A stretch of 10,401 nucleotides of DNA from Nephromyces sp. MM_2019 (Eukaryota > Apicomplexa > Aconoidasida > Nephromycida), in assembly GCA_015657535.1 (NCBI GenBank), contig JADHZB010001611.1:1-10401 (forward strand), written 5' to 3'. Of this stretch, positions 7,165-10,401 are shown piece after piece. A program made the position numbers and the translations under genes. Each line of letters begins with the position of its first letter. The stretch's first letter is position 1. The notes beneath the pieces are model-generated. The model did no database searches, was not told the origin of the DNA, and saw nothing but the letters and a program-made list of their open reading frames with translations.

Positions 7165-7530
7165 TGATATGCATACTCACAGAGTTGCACAGTCATGAGA
7201 TCACACGTTACACACATGTTAGCATGCTAACACGCACAATACGCACATGCACCCACTCTACTAACGCATACATGGCCCACACACACTCTCACTACTCACT
7301 CAACACCCAGACCCAAAAAGGCACACGCACCCACATTTGCACACACGCGCACCTTGCTCACACGCTCTCACGCATACCCTCGCACAAACGCAGACACACC
7401 TGCCCACACACCCGCACACCAACACACACCAGCGTCAACCATCACGTTCTCGCTTGAGGCTCCCGACTCGTGTCAACAACACCCCAGATACAGCAAAGAT
7501 AGCGATATTTCCCAACACACACAAACACTT
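7165..7530 (+). repeat. CA-rich segment (3' arm) before the acceptor at 7540
   Basis: Loose ACAC/CACGC/CACTC words across about 350 bases end in cccaacacacacaaacacttgt, followed by the acceptor ttcccttag. Frames in it give Thr/His-rich peptides that are compositional. The order TG, then CA, then acceptor repeats the layout of two metallophosphoesterase introns. Confidence 0.55.
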
Positions 7531-7540
7531 GTTCCCTTAG

Positions 7541-7850
7541 GGTATATATTAGGCTTGATAATTCTTTAAGTGAAGGTGGAGGGTTGAAACCGCTATCTTC
7601 TAGCCCAAACGATGAAGCTTCAGCAAAAGCCCCTCCCAGAAAGCTGATTCCACCTTATGAGGAGCACACGCCCTCCAAGCTGCTTCCGCCGTGTGTGGAT
7701 GTTCCACCCTCGTTAATACCCCCACACAAGCACAGAGATGACCCAGAGACTAGCACATTCCCCCCTCCCTCTGGTAGTGAAAAGGAAGATTCAAGGAAGG
7801 GTCATCAGGAGAAGAAATCTCCGAATGTAACCTTGCTGATGCAGGGATAA
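7541..7850 (+). CDS. Candidate terminal exon, proline- and charge-rich, unknown product
   Basis: After acceptor ttcccttag, a frame entered in phase 2 stays open for 103 codons to TAA at 7848-7850. It contains KPLSSSPNDEASAKAPPRKL, then IPPYEEHTPSKLLPPC, and near the end SGSEKEDSRKGHQEKKSPNV. It is non-repetitive, rich in Pro, Ser, Lys and Glu, and probably intrinsically disordered. The stop overlaps AATAAA, and a G/T-rich tract follows, so this may be the last exon of a plus-strand gene. No domain is recognised. The upstream exon is not identified with confidence. Confidence 0.4.
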
Positions 7851-7854
7851 TAAA
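7849..7854 (+). promoter_or_regulatory. AATAAA overlapping a stop codon
   Basis: AATAAA begins in the second base of the TAA stop at 7848-7850. The following 80 bases are G- and T-rich (ggtatttgggggcttgg, then GGGG runs), like a downstream element. If functional, the 3' untranslated region would be only about 10-30 bases. Confidence 0.4.
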
Positions 7855-7859
7855 GAGGT

Positions 7860-8060
7860 ATTTGGGGGCTTGGAGGGCGAGAGGGGGGTGAGAGGGGGGT
7901 GGCGATGTTATGGAGGTTGATAATGGGTTTGGTATTGAGTATATGTGTGTACTGGTGTATATGCACTTCTGTGTGTGCATCACTCTGTGCATATGCGTGT
8001 GTATATCTGCATGTGTGTGTGTGCGTGTGCGTGAATATCTGCGTGTATGACGAATTCACG
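7860..8060 (+). repeat. G-rich then TG-rich spacer
   Basis: G-rich sequence with GAGAGGGGGGTG repeated at about 7880 and 7892 is followed by GTGTGTGTA-type repeat at 7935-8045. I see no gene. It separates the candidate gene ending at 7850 from the nucleotidase locus. Confidence 0.5.
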
Positions 8061-8344
8061 CATTTCCCTACCTCTGCATATCCTCAGCATTAAATATCTC
8101 TAGTGTACCTACACTGCCCTGTGTGCAGCAGTGAGATATACTTTGATAGCTAATATCTGCCTACCTTTCACGCTACTTGTTGCATTCATTTGAGCACTCT
8201 CTTTGCTGCGTCTCTCAGTGTATCTACACCGCTCTCACAGCGGCTCTTGCGTTGATACACACACATTTTCCCCTCTCAACCTGACAAACATACAACCTTT
8301 CTTGGTACTTCCCTGCGACTCTTCTGATCAGCTTTTTTTCGTGA
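8061..8344 (+). promoter_or_regulatory. Putative upstream region of the nucleotidase gene
   Basis: Non-repetitive and pyrimidine-rich. It holds two copies of the palindromic motif GTGTAnnTACAC (8103-8114 with CC, 8218-8229 with TC) and a larger inverted repeat: CACTGC (8112-8117) pairs with GCAGTG (8128-8133), flanked by TATCT (8095-8099) and AGATA (8134-8138). The location suits a promoter or 5' untranslated region. A competing minus-strand open frame (8224-8445) overlaps it. Confidence 0.3.
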
Positions 8345-8911
8345 TCACCTGCTAGTTTGTGTAGTTCTTTCTCATCTCCTTCAGCTTTTAGAGTGCATGT
8401 GCAGCGCTTTCTTAGCTCTCTCACCACCCGCCGTTGTATATACACTCCTTTTTCTCAGCTCCCTCCTGCGCTATTCCAACACACAAAGGCAGCGAAAGTT
8501 TCAAAGAGGTTCTCAGCTCTCTTTGAAGACCCGATGCTCTTCAAATCGCCTATTGGTCGTATCTTCACGTGTTATGTGTATGCTGCGAGTTGTGTGTTGC
8601 AGTCATTTCCTCCTCTTCAAGCATATGTTGCAGTGGAATCTTCAAGATCTCTTCGATTAGCATTTAATCATGTTTATTGGATGTTTCCTGGTGATTTCTC
8701 CCTGAAGAGGAGGCAGCTGATTGGGCAGCGTTCGAGAGTCTCCACCTGTAACGATCATTTTCCCTCTTCTTCGACGTTTTCTTTGCCGTTATCTTCTCCC
8801 TCTTCTCCCTCTTCTCTGTCTTCTCTGTCTTCTCCCTCTCCTCTGTCTTCTTCTCCCTCTGCTTCTGTTTCGAGAGATAGTTCGGCGAATAGGCGGTATT
8901 CTTCGCAAAGT
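8345..8911 (+). other. Open in-frame extension upstream of the nucleotidase core
   Basis: The frame of the nucleotidase is open without a stop from 8345, about 189 codons before the family-typical start. In-frame ATGs are at 8534 and 8681. The translation is Ser/Arg-rich and poor in acidic residues, has a hydrophobic stretch (FTCYVYAASCVLQSF, after the 8534 ATG), and ends RDSSANRRYSSQ just before MKGDYSKEL. It could be an organelle-targeting extension. However, the CT-rich tract 8758-8872 also looks like a pyrimidine tract before an acceptor or a 5' leader, so coding status is open. Confidence 0.35.
8758..8872 (+). repeat. CT-rich tract
   Basis: About 115 bases of TTCTCCCTCTTCTCTGTC-type repeat, which would encode Ser/Pro/Leu if translated in the nucleotidase frame and Arg/Glu/Lys on the other strand. 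Similar tracts in this window precede acceptors (before 9923) or a candidate acceptor (before 5944). Confidence 0.65.
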
Positions 8912-9005
8912 ATGAAGGGGGACTATTCGAAAGAGCTCGCTGTAGCTCTGGAAGCAGTCTATAGATCTTGCTTCGTAAGCGAGAAACTTCGCCGTAGCTT
9001 GAAGG
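8912..9005 (+). CDS. Bisphosphate nucleotidase exon 1 (core part)
   Basis: Encodes MKGDYSKELAVALEAVYRSC, then FVSEKLRRSLK plus one base. The donor is AAGG|GTGAGG at 9005/9006. This is the N-terminal helix that begins HAL2/SAL1 proteins. The coding exon may extend upstream to 8534 or 8345. Confidence 0.8.
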
Positions 9006-10291
9006 GTGAGGATAGACTTTATGTGTGTGTAGGGGAGCAGCTTGAAGTAGAGTTTTTCTGAGTGGAACGGCATGTTTGTGTGTGTTGGGGAGAAGCATTG
9101 AGTGGAGTTTTTCTGAATTGAATGGTGTCTGTGTGTGTATAGATGTTAATTTGTGTGTGTATGTGTGCGTGCATGTGTGTAATTGCCTTCCCAATAGGTT
9201 GATGTATCGTTGTACTCTGCAGATACAGACAAGGTGCTCAAGGCAGATATGACGCCTGTCACTATAGCAGACGTTACAGTGCAATTTGTGGTAGCAGAGC
9301 ATCTTTCTCGCTACTTTGAAGATGCAGCTATCTTAGGAGAAGAAGACATGGGTCTGTGTGTGATATCATTTTCTGCGATAAGATTGCTTGTTACTACTAT
9401 GAAGACTGAAAGAGATGGTGCAGAGTATGTGAGTGTATGTTTTTCTATGACTTCCAGGTGTAGTGATGTGCTCCTAGGGGCTTAGTATATGTAGTTGTTG
9501 GGGTATGTGTTGCGGTGTGTGTTGATGTGTGTTGGTATGTGTATGATGATGTGTGTGTGTGTGTTGTTTTTTAGGTTTCGATGCCAGTCTTTGCGTGTTG
9601 TTGTGCGTAAGTTTCTCTGATCTGCGTAATACACACAGCAGCCTATCTGGCTCTATTCATTTGAAGTCTACTCCTTTATCCATGCACAGCGTCTCTAAGC
9701 ATCCTCTATAGCATCTTACCATGGACGTTCCTTGATGGTATCCCCTCCCTCTCTTCCCACTTTCTCCAACCCTCACCTACAGCCCCTCTCTCCCAACCCC
9801 CCATCTCCCCCCTCTCCCCTCCCTCTTCTCCTACTCCTCTTTCCCCATCCACAACCCCTCTCTTTCCCCTCTCTCCCGACCCCCCACCCTCCCTCCTGGC
9901 CCTCCCCCCTCTTCTTGAATAGATTCTCTCAGCGAAGAGTTTAAGCGCTACGCATGTGATACTCTCAATGAATACCTGCCTTTGGAAGAGAATTTGGATG
10001 TTTTAAAGGGAAAAACTCCCTCTTCTTCCTCTCAGCTTATTAGAAAGGTGGATTATTTGCTGAAAATAACATCTTCTGCGTGTTTATCAAAGAAGCACAC
10101 TGATTTGAAGAAGAATTCCAGTGAAAATGAAGATGAAGAGGCATACGTTAAGAGGAGAATCTCTGAGATATCTGCTGAGGAAGGTGGAAGGTATTGGGTG
10201 TTGGATCCCATTGATGGAACGAAGGGCTTCATCAGAGGTGATCAGTATGCTATTGCCTTGGCTTTAGTTGAAGATGGAGTTCCTGTGATGG
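8912..10291 (+). CDS. 3'(2'),5'-bisphosphate nucleotidase (HAL2/SAL1 family), 5' part
   Basis: This enzyme removes the 3' phosphate from 3'-phosphoadenosine 5'-phosphate (PAP), a sulfation by-product, giving AMP; it is Mg-dependent and inhibited by lithium and sodium in yeast and plants. Exons are 8912-9005, 9223-9351 and 9923-10291 (197 codons), joined in phase 1 throughout. Counting from the ATG at 8912, motifs are YSKELAVALEAV (5-16), ADMTPVTIAD (39-48), G70-E-E-D73 and D169-P-I-D-G-T174 followed by KGFIRGDQYA. These are the lithium-sensitive phosphatase signatures; KGFxRGxQ is typical of HAL2/SAL1 as against inositol monophosphatases. The 8912 start matches yeast and plant proteins in length and has A at -3. 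An insert of about 30 Lys/Ser/Glu-rich residues precedes EEGGRYWVLDPIDGT. The C-terminal third lies beyond the window. Confidence 0.88.
9006..9222 (+). repeat. Nucleotidase intron 1, TG-rich
   Basis: A 217-base intron from GTGAGG to gtactctgcag. It has TG runs at 9021-9030, 9076-9085, 9128-9139 and 9150-9180. The phrase gagtGGAGTTTTTCTGA is nearly duplicated (about 9047-9062 and 9101-9116), each near a GTGTGTGT word, suggesting a local duplication. Confidence 0.75.
9223..9351 (+). CDS. Bisphosphate nucleotidase exon 2
   Basis: Entering in phase 1 it encodes DTDKVLKADMTPVTIADVTV, then the helix up to AAILGEEDM. ADMTPVTIAD contains the catalytic aspartate region and GEED the metal-binding glutamates. 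The proposed donor ATGG|GTCTGT (9351/9352) is weak but gives a join that fits relatives. A stronger GTGAGT lies at 9429. Confidence 0.82.
9575..9606 (+). CDS. Possible alternative 32-base exon
   Basis: Flanked by tgttttttag and a perfect GTAAGT donor. It fits only an alternative path: exon 2 extended to 9428 (donor GTGAGT, phase 0), then this segment (phase 0 in, 2 out), then exon 3 starting at 9933 (cag, phase 2). That path is fully in frame but inserts about 36 non-conserved residues after GEED. Confidence 0.3.
9735..9912 (+). repeat. Polypyrimidine tract before nucleotidase exon 3
   Basis: About 180 bases of C/T-dominated sequence (CCCTCC, CTCTCCC, CCCCCC) with few purines, ending 10 bases before the acceptor AG at 9921-9922. 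It is unusually long for a splicing pyrimidine tract. Confidence 0.8.
9923..10291 (+). CDS. Bisphosphate nucleotidase exon 3
   Basis: 369 bases, phase 1 in and out. It encodes DSLSEEFKRYACDTLNEYLP, then a PSSSS linker, a Lys/Ser/Glu-rich insert of about 30 residues (KKHTDLKKNSSENEDEEA), then EEGGRYWVLDPIDGTKGFIR and GDQYAIALALVEDGVPVM. The donor is ATGG|GTGAGC at 10291/10292, just before the expected glycine of the next beta strand. An alternative acceptor (ctctcag before 9933) is discussed elsewhere. Confidence 0.88.
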
Positions 10292-10309
10292 GTGAGCTCT
10301 GGGGAGGGA

Positions 10310-10311
<2 letters not shown>

Positions 10312-10401
<90 letters not shown>
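10312..10401 (+). repeat. Uninterrupted (TG)n tract to the window end
   Basis: At least 45 perfect TG units starting 20 bases after the donor of nucleotidase exon 3 and running off the window. It is the longest pure microsatellite here, and the true length cannot be seen. Confidence 0.95.

Larger units (their letters stand above)
9352..9922 (+). repeat. Nucleotidase intron 2, TG-rich then pyrimidine-rich
   Basis: A 571-base intron in the main model. TG-rich sequence occupies 9484-9571, an exon-like 32-base segment with strong splice sites lies at 9575-9606, and a C/T tract fills 9735-9912 before the acceptor cttgaatag. No CA arm is present here. Confidence 0.65.

Noticed and set aside
8224..8445. 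Minus-strand open frame with Lys/Arg/Glu-rich sequence (GDEKELHKLAGDHEKKLIRR)
   Set aside because: Looks somewhat protein-like, but it lacks an ATG at its 5' end, has no recognised motif, and overlaps the likely upstream region of the plus-strand nucleotidase. Kept only as a possibility.
8664..9302. Minus-strand open frame of about 210 codons with Lys/Glu/Arg repeats
   Set aside because: Overlaps well-supported nucleotidase exons and introns on the other strand; its length comes from the CT-rich tract and TG repeats.
9732..9944. Plus-strand Pro/Ser/Leu-rich open frame
   Set aside because: Compositional reading of the polypyrimidine tract before exon 3; its frame does not match the nucleotidase frame.
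1..10401. tRNA, rRNA, transposase or viral genes
   Set aside because: I looked on both strands and saw no recognisable signature.

Overview
This window is nuclear DNA from a eukaryote, most likely a unicellular one. It has GT-AG introns, long low-complexity inserts in a protein, and very abundant (TG)n/(CA)n microsatellites. I see no bacterial operons, tRNA, rRNA, CRISPR or transposon. The metallophosphoesterase has a plant/algal-type architecture, and the low-complexity inserts recall coccidian apicomplexans and other alveolates, but the lineage cannot be fixed from this sequence alone.

Left half, minus strand (about 97-4190). A metallophosphoesterase (calcineurin-like) gene can be rebuilt as four phase-consistent coding exons: 3085-4190, 1788-1901, 800-911 and 473-574, giving 478 codons. 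It carries the DxH, GD, GNHD, SH and GHTH metal-site motifs. Its final coding piece was not identified. Its introns are almost wholly TG/CA repeat, including an array of about 23 variant units (1168-1758) and, in introns 1 and 3, complementary repeat arms that could fold the intron back on itself.

Middle (about 4191-8060). This stretch is dominated by TG-rich, CA-rich and pyrimidine-rich tracts, with several non-repetitive islands that look like short plus-strand exons. A two-exon hypothetical gene may occupy 4600-5150, and part of a second gene may end at 7850 with an overlapping AATAAA. These are inferences from open frames, splice signals and phase, not recognised families.

Right end, plus strand (about 8345-10401). 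The start of a 3'(2'),5'-bisphosphate nucleotidase gene (HAL2/SAL1 family) is present as exons 8912-9005, 9223-9351 and 9923-10291, with GEED and DPIDGT motifs. A long open extension lies upstream of the family-typical start. The window ends inside the third intron in an uninterrupted (TG)n tract of at least 90 bases.

The two recognised genes are transcribed away from each other. Both encode metal-dependent phosphohydrolases, but nothing in the sequence shows that they act together. The most unusual theme is the polarised intron layout: UG-rich at the 5' side, and CA-rich or pyrimidine-rich just before the acceptor.
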